Part shown: piece after piece, positions 15,349-26,330 of the stretch | Position numbering within the stretch: the stretch's first letter is position 1 | Layout of the letters: each line of letters opens with the position of its first letter | Assembly (NCBI GenBank): GCA_000469685.2 | Contig: LS997567.1 | Location: 42,900,775 to 42,964,774 of the forward strand | DNA from: Haemonchus contortus | Lineage: Eukaryota; Nematoda; Chromadorea; Rhabditida; Trichostrongylidae | Length of the DNA stretch: 64,000 nt | Reading direction: 5' to 3' | Translations under genes and position numbers: made by a program | Notes under the pieces: generated by a model | What the model saw: the letters and a program-made list of their open reading frames with translations, nothing else | The model's database searches: none | Told to the model about the DNA's origin: nothing

Positions 15349-16645
15349 CTATCGTTATAGCTAGTTGCTTGATCTCGTTATACGCGCTACTCGGGTCCGA
15401 TCTATGCAGCAAACTCAACAATTGCACATGTTCCGGCCATTCTCTCACGTTATCCAACAGTATTTGGGCGTACTCCAGCGACCTTTCTGCTATAGCACAG
15501 TTGGGATTCGCTTTGCGGGCCAATTTCTCCAGCACTACACAAAATTCCGAAATTGACTGATTTGGTCTCAATTTTAAGCTCCGTAGCTCATTTAATGCTC
15601 TCATTCTAGCGGCCGTTGATTCGTTTGAAAGCAACCTATCCAGCTCTCTCACTACCGCTTCAAACCCTTTTTCTACCTGCTCTTGGGGTATTGCCAAGAA
15701 TACATTTTTCGCCTTTTCATCCAGGTGGTCATCCGCCAGTATTTCCAATAGTGTCTTATCACTGTATCCCAATGACCCATATTTCCTTCGAAACCTTCGC
15801 AAAAATTCTTTGAAATTTTCCCCTGGTTTCCCTCGAAACACACCGGGGTCGACACAACTACTCGCTTGTAAGAATTTTAAAAAGCTATCCATGTAATTCG
15901 CACCTGTTGCGGTTTGCTCCGCCGCTTTTTCCCATTGCTCCAAATGCGTTTTCAAGTGCGGCGCGCAGGCTGCTCCAATCTCCACTGGCTCGTGGTACCG
16001 CTCTGACCTTTGAGTTGTCATCTGCAATTTTCCATTTTCAGCACTTGCCGATTGGTTCTCCTTACGTGTTTTGCTGTTTATTTCCGTACCTTCCATGTCT
16101 TCGTCGGACATTTCTTCATCGTTTCTCATCATATCCTTCGCTTGCTTCTCTTGCAGCTTCTGGATCTCACCAATAACGTCTCGCACCTGTAGCACATCTG
16201 TATCTAGCATATTGCAAATTTCTGCTAGTAGATCTCCATCCCTCTCTACAACCTTCAAAAAGTCATGCCAGTCCTCCAGGGATTCAATTCCCCTCCTTTG
16301 TAAGGAATCCATTAACTCTTTCCCAAAAGTCAGGTATGATTTCATGCCCCTTTCCAGCGTCTCCAGCGTCTCACACGCGTTTTGGACCTGCTGCTCTACT
16401 GACCTATCTATCATCAATCTATATTTGGGAGCAATTCGTGCCTCTTCCAGATCACCTTTGATCTTTGGACCTATGCTCTTTATCGATTCAACGGCTCTCC
16501 CAATCTCGCCTCTCAGTAGGGTCACTATTTCCTTCCCTGTGCCACTCACCTCAGAGCCTTGGACGTTTTCCTTGTCTTGATCCATCTCTAGGACTCTTTC
16601 CTGACTTCGTACAGCAGCATCGGCTGTAGTTCTGCAATCATCCAT
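15263..16645 (-). CDS. Gag-like protein of the gypsy element (460 aa)
   Basis: Uninterrupted 460-codon ORF starting 168 bases inside the 5' LTR. The first ~200 residues are highly charged and probably helical or coiled-coil. The second half resembles retrotransposon gag capsid regions (a VFRGKPGENFKEFLRRFRRK stretch, then repeated acidic/Leu helices). It ends at a TAG at 15265-15263 without a zinc knuckle; the CCHC knuckle is instead encoded just downstream in the pol frame. Role: particle assembly and RNA packaging in the cytoplasm. Assignment rests on position, composition and the element around it. Confidence 0.85.
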   Translation of the reverse strand: MDDCRTTADAAVRSQERVLEMDQDKENVQGSEVSGTGKEIVTLLRGEIGRAVESIKSIGPKIKGDLEEARIAPKYRLMIDRSVEQQVQNACETLETLERGMKSYLTFGKELMDSLQRRGIESLEDWHDFLKVVERDGDLLAEICNMLDTDVLQVRDVIGEIQKLQEKQAKDMMRNDEEMSDEDMEGTEINSKTRKENQSASAENGKLQMTTQRSERYHEPVEIGAACAPHLKTHLEQWEKAAEQTATGANYMDSFLKFLQASSCVDPGVFRGKPGENFKEFLRRFRRKYGSLGYSDKTLLEILADDHLDEKAKNVFLAIPQEQVEKGFEAVVRELDRLLSNESTAARMRALNELRSLKLRPNQSISEFCVVLEKLARKANPNCAIAERSLEYAQILLDNVREWPEHVQLLSLLHRSDPSSAYNEIKQLAITIEQARTVYGTGRKSVVAGTEWKKRGAGIQ

Positions 16646-16794
16646 TTTTTTTTCCTCTTGATTGAATGGACTATTCCAAACACGATACGCCTTTCTCGCT
16701 ATTCGGCGGTTTCACGCTTGAGACGCCTTTCTCACTATTCGGCGTTTTCACGAACAGAAGAGGTTAGCACGATGTTCACTTCAGACGTTTGTGT

Positions 16795-16812
16795 GGAACG
16801 GCTTGGCCCCCA
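16795..16812 (-). other. Primer-binding site of the gypsy element
   Basis: Directly after the 5' LTR the minus strand reads TGGGGGCCAAGCCGTTCC, beginning with the TGG expected to pair with a tRNA 3' CCA end. The matching tRNA was not identified. Confidence 0.6.
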
Positions 16813-17111
16813 TGTAGTTTATGAGACCCGTTTCTGTCCACCTGAGTCTGTAGCGAACACCGTGTACAAAATAGGTTTATTGCGATAAAACAACAAACAA
16901 ATAACCGCGAACAAACAAAAAAAGGAAAAGGGAATAACTGGCGTGTGGGTGAGGCGTCCGACGATGGGGGGGACTGGGGAACCTGGCGGAGACGAGAGGG
17001 CGTCCTCCTCAGAGGGAACGCTTCCCTTTTATAGTGAGCCCCTGGCCCTCTTAATCTCCGGTGGCGGCGGTAGACCCTCCCGCTCCCTCCCGCGTGATCT
17101 TGTGATCCACA
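16813..17111 (-). repeat. 5' LTR of the gypsy element, with TATA box
   Basis: This is the upstream LTR relative to transcription (minus strand). It keeps a TATAAAA box at 17033-17027 and an AATAAA polyadenylation motif at 16881-16876, giving the expected U3-R-U5 order. It is identical to the other LTR except at one base inside the TATA box. Confidence 0.95.
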
Positions 17112-18016
17112 CCTGTGAATTTAAGCTGTTGGGACTCATTTTTGGGTCTTTTTTTTCATTCGACGGTTCACCATTGGTGAAGATTTTATGATGACTTTCT
17201 AAAAAGGTTCATAACAATTCAGGGCTTTGAATGAAAAATCATCGATTTGCATTAAAATGATTGAAGAAGTTGAAGCGGGAACAGTCGAATAACGAAAGTA
17301 AGCGATAGCAAAGAACTATTTTTCCAGTGGTTTCCGGCCTTTCAATCGTGTTCGGGAGCCGGTCGGTATTGTAAAGTAGCACCCGAGCGAGAGCGAAAAC
17401 GTGCTTTCGTAATCTGGAATACCATCTCATTGTCAGTAAACTAGCGCGACGATGATTCATCACGAGAAAGCGTTCTTGTCATTCTTGGGAAAACATAACG
17501 TGTTTTACGCTAGACTGATACACAGTAGGATTCCTTAACTTCAAAGTTTTGTTAGTGTCCCTATAAGTATTGATTTTGCAACGATTGTTCTTTTCTCATG
17601 TCATCAACGGGCGTCGTGGTCCCTCGTTGATTTTACGCGATCTGTTCGGGATAACGGTGTGCTAAGCGTAATCCCATATTAAACGGACAACCATGGACTA
17701 ATAGGCCATTTGAGTGCTCATCATCAAGCTCTGTTTAATGCCTCATATTTCAGTCGATTTCCTTTCATTTTTAGCTTTCAGAAATTTGTTTACTGCCTGG
17801 TAGCAATTATTTTTTCTTTTGCTTAGATTACATTTTGTTACATGATATTTACTCGATCACTTTATGATTGAATTCAACGTAGCTACTAAACTTGTGCTGA
17901 TTTCTAAGCCAACACTTAGGTAATGATGGATAAATTAACTAGGTTCTCTAATAGTAAAATTCGACGGGCAATGCTTAAGATTGGTAATAGCACGTCCCGT
18001 CAATGCATCCGCCATA
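17112..18016. other. Intergenic spacer
   Basis: AT-rich sequence between the gypsy element and the first MITE; no exon, RNA gene or repeat recognised. Confidence 0.5.
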
Positions 18017-18249
18017 GGCTGTTTTCAGACCTCAACGATTCATCCGACCGTCCGTTCAACGCGTGCGCGCTGCGGTCGCGTGCGTGCTGCGACGGCGGCG
18101 CCTGACCGTGACAACACTAGGTCACGTACCAGCGCTGTCAACACTATTCTAGCGCCGCCGTCGCAGCACGCAAGCGACCACCGTCGCGCACGCGTTGAAC
18201 GCACGGTTGGACGGATGGTCGGACGATCGTCAAAGTCTGAAAGCAGCCA
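18017..18249. mobile_element. MITE family 1, copy 1 (foldback)
   Basis: Ends are inverted repeats of the type GGCTG(C/T)TTTCAGAC...GTCTGAAAGCAGCC, with GC-rich internal arms (TGCGACGGCGGCGC paired with GCGCCGCCGTCGCA) that make the whole unit a hairpin. ATA flanks both sides (18014-18016 and 18250-18252), a possible target duplication. No coding capacity. Confidence 0.85.
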
Positions 18250-18460
18250 TACTGTAAGGTTGGTAACTAACTTTACAAAGAAATAACCAACTTTTTTTCG
18301 TACAAAAATTTTTATTCATTTATAAACTGGCTATAAGATACCCAGAAGCCTGGTCTATTAATATGAATTCCTTTGAGAAAGAGTTGGTGGTCTTTTAGAC
18401 AACTATTTGAGGTATCTAGCAAAATACGCAGTTATATAGTTGCAACCTAGTATGTTGACT

Positions 18461-18550
18461 GGCTGCTTTCAGACCTCAACGTCCGTCTGTTCGTCCATCG
18501 CGTGGGTGCGCGACGGGCGGACGGACGGACCTCGAAGTCTGAAAGCAGCC
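18461..18550. mobile_element. MITE family 1, copy 2 (short, 90 bp)
   Basis: Same inverted ends as copy 1 (GGCTGCTTTCAGAC / GTCTGAAAGCAGCC) but with the interior reduced to CGTCCGTC-type repeats. It ends 79 bases before the Josephin start codon, so it may affect that promoter region. Confidence 0.85.
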
Positions 18551-18623
18551 ATTTAGGCCCACAAGCGGAAGAGTTTCTTGTGTGTATTCGTGGTCTCGTT
18601 AAATTTATCAAATTCATGATCGA

Positions 18624-18629
18624 TTTCAG
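18624..18629 (+). promoter_or_regulatory. Splice acceptor abutting the Josephin start codon (likely SL site)
   Basis: TTTCAG lies immediately before the ATG at 18630. With no upstream coding exon visible, the simplest reading is spliced-leader trans-splicing directly onto the start codon, common in nematodes. Confidence 0.5.
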
Positions 18630-20191
18630 ATGTATCATGAACGGCAGTCACGGCAGATGTGCCTGGTTCACGCACTGAATGCACTTTTTCAAAAACCTCA
18701 TTTTACTTCAGAATCATTGGATGAGATTTGCTACTCACTAAATGAAAGTCGATGGTTTAACCCTCACAGGTAATTTTTCTTCTTGAACATTTTCTTTTTT
18801 CATTAAATTTATAATGTTAGTCCAATTACCACCGCCCAGGTCAATGCTTGGCCTTGGCAACTATGATGCAAATGTGTTGATGTCAGCGCTTGCTATGTAT
18901 GACTACCAAGTAAGCAAGCAGAACTCAGTTCGACTCAGTAACATTTGATGTTTATTGATCGATCCTTATTCTTGCTGTTTTTCGGTGATCTGGTTCGACA
19001 GCAGACTGCCAGTGGAACGAATTTGTTTTGAAAACATTGATGCACTAATTGTCAATATCCCGTCAAAAAATTACATTCCTTTTTGGAAAGGACGCCATTG
19101 GTATACAGTACTCCGTCAGGACAATAACAGGTGAACAGCTTCAGAATTCCAGTAAATTTTGTTGTTCTGTACGAGTCAAACTTACGAAAGCACTATGTTT
19201 ACGAACTTATTCTGTCATTTATAGTTTTGCTGCTATCTTGTAGGAAAGTTTGAAAAGCTGCTTTCAGACTTCGACGTCCGTCCATTCGTCCGTCGCGTGC
19301 GTGCTGCGACGGCGGCGCTAGACTTATGTTGACAACACTAGATCACGTGTCAGCGCTATCAATGCCTTCTAGCGCCGCCACCGCAGCACGCACGCGACGG
19401 ACGGACGGACGGACAGCGAAGTCTGAAAGCAGCCAAGTACGTATCTATTCGGGTGGCAACTAATATGTGGCTGGGTATTTTGAATAGTAACTTCATTTTT
19501 TCTAAATAGTATATATTCATAGTACAGGTTCCCGAGTATTTGATGGCCAATATGCAACTGATAAATATTTTTTTGTAACGAAAGAATATTTACATTTAAA
19601 ATATACATAATTGCTTAGTCACCAACCGAATAGTAGATTTATGCCTGTGATTATTTATCGCATACCACCAACCAGTGACAGATTTCTTTCATTGCTGCAC
19701 TCAAAATTTTGGTTCTCGGATGCGAAGCGGCATCATTCGTTTTTTGGGAACAGTTAAAAGTCAAGAAACAGGCATCCGCGTGCCGGATCTTCTCGCCGAA
19801 CTCCCACGGCAAGCCGCAAAGGTCACGCGGCAGCTATCCTATCCTCGCATTGGAAATTCAAACCTTTCCCTTCATTGCGCGCGACTGCGCGCGATCGGGC
19901 GCGGCGAACGCGACGTCATTTTCGGGGAGAAGATACCGGATCCCAGGCATCCCATAGTCAGAACGAAAAGGCTTTATATAGAAACTGTGCATTTGGTGTT
20001 CATATCGTGTATGCTTGTAAAAAGTTATATTGATTTTCAGATATTTCAACCTTGATTCTAAACTGGACAAGCCTGAAGAAATAACAGATATTGTTGGGTA
20101 CTGCCGCAGTCTATTATCAAAAACGGCAGATTCTAATCAAATATTTCTTGTCGGCAAAGGTGATTCTTCTCTTTTCGTTTCTGCTGAGTGA
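18630..20191 (+). CDS. Josephin-domain deubiquitinase (JOSD-like), 4 exons, 168 aa
   Basis: Exons 18630-18769, 18840-18909, 18985-19130, 20041-20191 join in phase to 168 aa, close to human Josephin-2 (188 aa) but without its N-terminal extension. Catalytic Cys lies in MYHERQSRQMCLVHALNALF (residue 11), His in GRHWYTV and Asn in YFNLDSKL, the Cys-His-Asn set of Josephin cysteine proteases, which remove ubiquitin. GNYDANVLMSAL matches the conserved GTGNYDVNVIMAAL region. The exon 2/3 junction (DYQ|VIWFD) aligns residue for residue with the family, yet the acceptor reads TTTTTCG|GTG with no AG: a sequencing error, a rare splice site or a damaging mutation. The last exon is read through to TGA at 20189-20191; a GT at 20160 could instead be a donor to an unseen exon. 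Intron 3 carries two MITEs. The gene is easily missed because every exon is short. Confidence 0.88.
19257..19434. mobile_element. MITE family 1, copy 3, inside Josephin intron 3
   Basis: Same ends (GCTGCTTTCAGACTTCGACG / CGAAGTCTGAAAGCAGC) and same core as copy 1 (CGACGGCGGCGCTAGA..., with a central GACAACACTAG...TCACGT part). Confidence 0.85.
19783..19943. mobile_element. MITE family 2, copy 1, inside Josephin intron 3
   Basis: Ends form an inverted repeat (CCGGATCTTCTCGCCGAA and TTCGGGGAGAAGATACCGG). The interior matches the copy at 39181-39314 over most of its length, including AAACCTTTC and GCGCGCGACTG. Confidence 0.75.
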
Positions 20192-21901
20192 ACATGCTTT
20201 TAATTATAGTTTTAATAATTGTTCTTAGTACCGGTCAACTCATTAACTTTCCCTTGATCTTACTGGTAATTGATTGTACCTACACTTGCTGCCTGTGTAA
20301 CATGTGATGTTTCCCACACGCCTTTCACTAATTGTCAATCATTTGCCTTTATTTCATTAGTAACTTTCTTCCAATGCTGTACAGAATGAGTTAAGCATGT
20401 CTAGGCTTGTGAGTATTGCTTTGTATAAAGAGATTTAAATGTAGCAAAGTCTGTGAAGGTAAGGAATTAACCCAAGACTATTGACTAAAACGTTAAACAG
20501 TAATTTTCAAGTTGAACATGAACTCACATCTTGATGTTCTCTGGAAATTTTGCTTTTGTGAAACAGTTTGACCTCCACGATACAGTTTCTTTTGTATCAA
20601 TTAGTTGATCAACTCAAAAATGTGTTTTAAAATAACAAATCATAAATTAATTAATCAACGCTATACGAATAATTTATATAACATGTATAGCGAACCAAAT
20701 TGTCAGAATGGTGAGACATGCCGTGAACTCTTACAGTAGGACAAACTACTTCATGAATTGCCCTCGTCAAGTTTGACACTCCCTCCGTGATCCTATCATG
20801 GGCCTCAGGCCTTAGCTTAATTCTTATATATGGATGGGTAGTCCCTAGCTATAGTAGCCGTAAGTAACGAGATGCATAACATCTCTGTTAGCACTAAAGT
20901 AACAGTAGGCACCGCAAACGTTGTGGTGTGAAGTGGAGCGGGTAACATTATTTGCCTGGGAACTATCTGCTCACAAGATCAATTGGGTAGTCGCCTTTCT
21001 CGGTCAATACCAATCCAATGTTGGTACCCAATCCAGCATTATGATCGTCGCCAACTACCAAATTTGGCATAAATCCAATCGCTTTCCTCATGGATTTTTC
21101 CTAACTTCCTCTCTCCAAGAACTGCTGTAACCTTCGTTTGAACTAGTCAAGGACAGTAGGCATATCTTTCTGGAACTCTTCAATGTTCCCAAAAACCGAT
21201 ACGACTTTTGATGGGGCTGACCAACGTGGTCAACCATCGATCTAGTGGACAATAGAGCTCTGGGCTGCATCAAACCAACTGGCCCTGACCTCTCGATGAC
21301 TACATATTGCCAAGCGTGTTTTCTTATTTCTTTTCTACTTGCTTTATAATAAATAGGCTACCAATGCCAACGGTTCATCCAATAAAATGACCACTGAGAT
21401 CTTTACATTTTGTTTAGTTGTAGTGTTGTGTTGATCCCGCAGAACATTTCTATTGAGTAGATCAATGGTGATCTGACATCGATTTCGCTCCATTTTTATG
21501 TCTTCGAGAAAGAGGCGGAATGAAATCATATCCAAAGGCTCCTGTAACCTTCATCTTTTGTTCTAAAATCTTCTGTAATTTTTGATGTTTGTCAATCGTT
21601 AAGATTTATGGAATATGGCTTCAAGGATCTGGCATAGCCGTCACCAAATGACATCAGGTTCTCCCACCAGAATGGTCACATTATCAATGTAGGCTCAGTC
21701 TGAATAAATCGGTTATTTGGACTATACAATCTTCACACTGATTAAATTAATGCATTTGAACAGCTTGCGCTATGTGTCAGGGATCATTTTTGTAATGTAC
21801 GACCTATATTCGAAGGGTCTTTAACGCAGCATTCAGTGAGCCTTCCTCATCCAAATAGGCGATGAGCTTCTGAAACTGATATGTGAAACTTAACAGGGAA
21901 A
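20192..21901. other. Intergenic region, no gene recognised
   Basis: AT-rich sequence at first, then 20,930-21,880 of more even composition that may be very old transposon DNA. No motif could be named on either strand. Confidence 0.4.
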
Positions 21902-22295
21902 GCAAAGAAGTACGCATTGATCGGCCATAACCTAGCGGTGGTTAGAAAAAAAGAACAACCAGCGAGAACGCGAGTCGATAACTATTGCGCCTCATTGAAC
22001 GTATTTTTCCCGCCAGATCTCTCACCCATAGACAAACTCTTGACCTGCTGAGGCCTATAAATAATGGTGAGAACAGCAGAAACAACATCGATGTTTGGTT
22101 TCTTCGACTGCGTGCATTCTGTGATGGACTGCCTGTGCTTATACACCATTGATACTGCTTTCTCCTGGGCACTCCTAGGCAGGTTCCAAAACGCAGGACA
22201 AAGCCACGCGTCAGAACAGCGCGACAAAACTGCGTGGAAGAAATGTGCCTCAAAACTGTGTGATAAAGACGCGCGTGAGGAATGTCGCATTTTTA

Positions 22296-22651
22296 CTCAG
22301 TGATATTGCGTTTATACTAAGCGAAATTGCGTTTATACTTAGCGATATTGCGTTTATACTAAGCGAAAGTGCGTTTATACTAAGCGAAAGTGCGTTTATA
22401 CTAAGCGACGGTTGCGTTTATACTTAACGATATTGCGTTTATACTAAGTGAAAATGCGTTTATACTTAGCGAAATTGCGTTCATACTTAACAATATTGCG
22501 TTTTTATTAGGCGAAAGTGCGTTTATATTTAGCGATGTTGCGTTTATACTTAGCGGTATTGCGTTTATACTGAGCGAAAGTGCGTTTATACTAAGCGAAA
22601 AAGCGCTTGTACTTAGCCATAATAAGCGTTTATACCGATAATGTGCGTTTA
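22296..22651 (-). repeat. 21-bp minisatellite, left arm (~17 copies)
   Basis: Tandem units of the form GCGTTTATACTAAGCGAAA plus two bases, period 21, in the orientation opposite to the right arm. Confidence 0.9.
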
Positions 22652-24575
22652 GACTGAACAGCAGGGCTGGGCTTAAACAAACAACAAACATCAACAAGTG
22701 AAAAAAATGTGGAAAAGATAAAGCCTGTGAACTACAAAGAAGTTGCAAAATCGAAGGCACAGCAGAAGCATAATAAAGCAGGCGAACATCGAGTTTGCCA
22801 CCCTCGTCAAAGTGCATTTTCTCTGTGCCCTCCAGAAGAAAAATTTGCTGTGAGAAAACAGCACCAAATACGATACTTGTGTTGATGGGGCCCGAGGGAC
22901 GCCGCAGGCGTTCCGAAGGGACCACCCGGCTCGGCCGCTGGCCGGCGGGTGATCGGCACCGCCAACCCACTTCGGGCAAAAGCCCCGTCAGCTGGTTTTC
23001 CGTGGGCCGTCGGGGAATCTATGCCCGATGAAGCCTCGGAACTCGTGGTATCCCGTGCCTTGGGAAATTCATACCCGATGAAGCCGAGAGGATCGGGTAG
23101 GGTTCGGTAGGAAACCATATTCTTTTAAAAATAATGCCGAAATGCATTGAAAAAGCTCAAAAATTGCTTGCAAAAGAGCCCAAAAAAGCCATGGTCATAG
23201 TGGAGCAGATATAACAGGCAAGGAGTACAAGCCTAAAAGCTGGAGTCAAAATTCCCGCTTTGATTCAGGAGAACTGGAGCCGCTCTGAGTAACAGTGCTT
23301 GCTGCTCGTTTTTTTTTGGACATTTTCAGCCTTCCCAACATCATATTCCACCATCGTATGAATTTTGTTGATGAATATGTGAAAAATGAATAAGTTTCAA
23401 ACGTGGTAAGAAACAAGAAACTATAGCGGCACCCAACGTTGGTTGCCATTGTCCCATGCGCCAGTCATGATGTCACTCACCGGTGGATGCCATTGTCGTC
23501 AAAGGGTTAAGACAGAACTGGAGAAAAAGTCGAAAACCGTTAAGTAAAGGTGAAAGCTTGCGAAAAAGCCTGAAAAAGCCTTGTCATAGTGAAGCAGATA
23601 GAATAGGCGAAGAATTCAAGCAAAAAAATCCCCATGAATGCGTTTCAGTGGAAGGTTTTATAAATACTGCTCGGACTTGATCAATAGTTTCGGTGGAGGC
23701 AGAACAAAGAACGTCACCTATTGATCGGTTCGCTATAGGAAGATGGTGGAATATGATCATTGAAGGCTGAAAATGTCCAAAAAACGAGCAGTAGGCACCA
23801 TCTCCCAGAGCGGCTCCACTCTCCTGAATCAAAGCGAGAACTTCGATCCTAGCTTTTAGGCTTAAACTCCGCATTTTATATCTGCTCCACTGTGACCATG
23901 CCTTTTTTGGGCTTTTCTCTAGCAATTTTTGAGCTTTTACACTGCATTTCAGCTTTTTCAAAATGAGAGTGGGTTTTTTAAGGGCCACGGAAACCACGGA
24001 TCCCGAGTCTTCATCGGGCATAGATTCCCCAACGGCCCACGGAAAACCAGCTGACGGGGCTCTTGCCCGAAGTGGGTTGGCGGTGCCGATCACCCGCCGG
24101 CCAGCGGCCGAGCCGGGTGGTCCCTTCGGAACGCCGGCTCGGCCGCTGGCCGGCGGGTGATCGGCACCGCCAACCCACTCGAGCAGGCCTGTGATGACGG
24201 TGTACGCCCCTCCCACCCACCGAAGATGCTCTCGAGCTCCTTTAACACAAGTAACGTATTTGGTGCTGTTTTCTCACAGCAAATTTTTCGATGGGAGGGC
24301 ACAGAGAAAATGCACTGTGAAGAGGGTGGTAAACTTGATCCTCGCAATCTTGTACACATTAATCACTGGACAAGAAAAGATGGCCAGCAGGAAGAAGCAA
24401 GTATAGGTTCAATCCCTCTCTTCCACTTCAACTTCCACTGGCATAGGGATGTAATTCCCTTGATCCTCGCAATCTTGTAGTTGAAAATCACTCAAACAGG
24501 ACAAAAACAAAGGCTTCTTTCTCTTTCTGCATTCTTCAATGTCTAGTATCTCCATATGCGAGGAGATCCACTCGT

Positions 24576-26330
24576 ATAGTATCAACGCATTTTCGCCAAG
24601 TATAAACGCGTTTTAGCTTAGTATAAACGCATTTTCGCTTAGTATAAACGCACTTTCGCTTAGTAAAAACGCATTTTCGCTTAGTATAAACGCACCGTCG
24701 CTTAGTATAAACGCACTTTCGCCTAGTATAAACGCATTTTCGCTTAGTATAAACGCATTTTCGCTTAGTATAAACGCACTTTCGCTTAGTATAAACGCAC
24801 TTTCGCCTAATAAAAACGCAATATTGTTAAGTATGAACGCAATTTCGCTAAGTATAAACGCATTTTCACTTAGTATAAACGCAATATCGTTAAGTATAAA
24901 CGCAATTTCGCTTAGTATAAACGCACCGTCGCTTAGTATAAACGCACTTTCGCCTAGTATAAACGCATTTTCGCTTAGTATAAACGCATTTTCGCTTAGT
25001 ATAAACGCACTTTCGCTTAGTATAAACGCACTTTCGCCAGTATAAACGCATTTTCGCTAAGTATAAACGCACTTTCGCTTAGTATAAACGCACTTTCGCT
25101 TAGTATAAACGCACTTTCGCCTAGCATAAACGCATTTTCGCCTAGTATAAACGCATTTTCGCTTAGTATAAACGCATTTTCGCTTAGTATAAACGCACTT
25201 TCGCTTAGTATAAACGCACATTCGCCAGTATAAACGCATTTTCGCTAAGTATAAACGCTTCTTCGCCTAGTATAAACGCATTTTCGCTTAGTATAAACGC
25301 ACTTTCGCTTAGTATAAACGCACTTTCGCCTAGCATAAACGCATTTTCGCTTAGTATAAACACACATTCGCCTAGTATAAACGCATTTTCGCTTAGTATA
25401 AACGCTTCTTCGCTTAGTATAAACGCACTTTCGCTTAGTATAAACGCACTTTCGCCTAGTATAAACGCATTTTCGCTTAGTATAAACGCATTTTCGCTTA
25501 GTATAAACGCACTTTCGCTTAGTATAAACGCACTTTCGCCAGTATAAACGCATTTTCGCTAAGTATAAACGCACTTTCGCTTAGTATAAACGCACTTTCG
25601 CTTAGTATAAACGCACTTTCGCCTAGCATAAACGCATTTTCGCTTAGTATAAACACACATTCGCCTAGTATAAACGCATTTTCGCTTAGTATAAACGCTT
25701 CTTCGCCTAGTATAAACGCATTTTCGCTTAGTATAAACGCACTTTCGCTTAGTATAAACGCACTTTCGCCTAGCATAAACGCATTTTCGCTTAGTATAAA
25801 CACACATTCGCCTAGTATAAACGCATTTTCGCTTAGTATAAACGCTTCTTCGCCTAGTATAAACGCACTTTCGCTCAGTATAAACGCACTTTCGCCAGTA
25901 TAAACGCATTTTCGCTAAGTATAAACGCACTTTCGCTTAGTATAAACGCACTTTCGCTTAGTATAAACGCACTTTCGCCTAGCATAAACGCATTTTCGCT
26001 TAGTATAAACACACATTCGCCTAGTATAAACGCATTTTCGCTTAGTATAAACGCTTCTTCGCCTAGTATAAACGCATTTTCGCTTAGTATAAACGCACTT
26101 TCGCTTAGTATAAACGCACTTTCGCCTAGCATAAACGCATTTTCGCTTAGTATAAACACACATTCGCCTAGTATAAACGCATTTTCGCTTAGTATAAACG
26201 CTTCTTCGCCTAGTATAAACCCATTTTCACTCAGTATAAACGCTTTTTCGCCTAGTATAAACGCAATTTCGCTTATTATAAACGCACTTTCGCCTAGTAT
26301 AAACGCATTTTCGCTTAGCATAAACGCCAA
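24576..26330 (+). repeat. 21-bp minisatellite, right arm (~83 copies, higher-order structure)
   Basis: Tandem units of TTTCGCTTAGTATAAACGCA with one variable base, period 21 (seven codons), so frames stay open without being genes. A 20-bp variant unit (CGCCAGTATAAACG) marks larger blocks: the stretch from about 25,537 repeats nearly unchanged from about 25,893, a ~356-bp higher-order unit. Confidence 0.95.

Larger units (their letters stand above)
10102..17111 (-). mobile_element. Near-intact Ty3/gypsy LTR retrotransposon (7,010 bp)
   Basis: Two 299-bp LTRs (10102-10400 and 16813-17111), each TG...CA, flank gag and pol on the minus strand. A 4-bp target duplication CCTG sits at 10098-10101 and 17112-17115. 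The primer-binding site and polypurine tract abut the LTRs exactly. Domain order protease-RT-RNase H-integrase is that of Ty3/gypsy. No envelope-like ORF is present. The LTRs differ at a single position (10319 C versus 17030 T), so the insertion is very recent. Gag and pol lie in different frames, and pol carries a long extra C-terminal region. Confidence 0.97.

Noticed and set aside
24576..26330. CRISPR-like regular repeats and ORFs of 60-150 codons
   Set aside because: The 21-bp units are directly adjacent with no unique spacers, in a nematode foldback element; ORFs follow from the multiple-of-three period.
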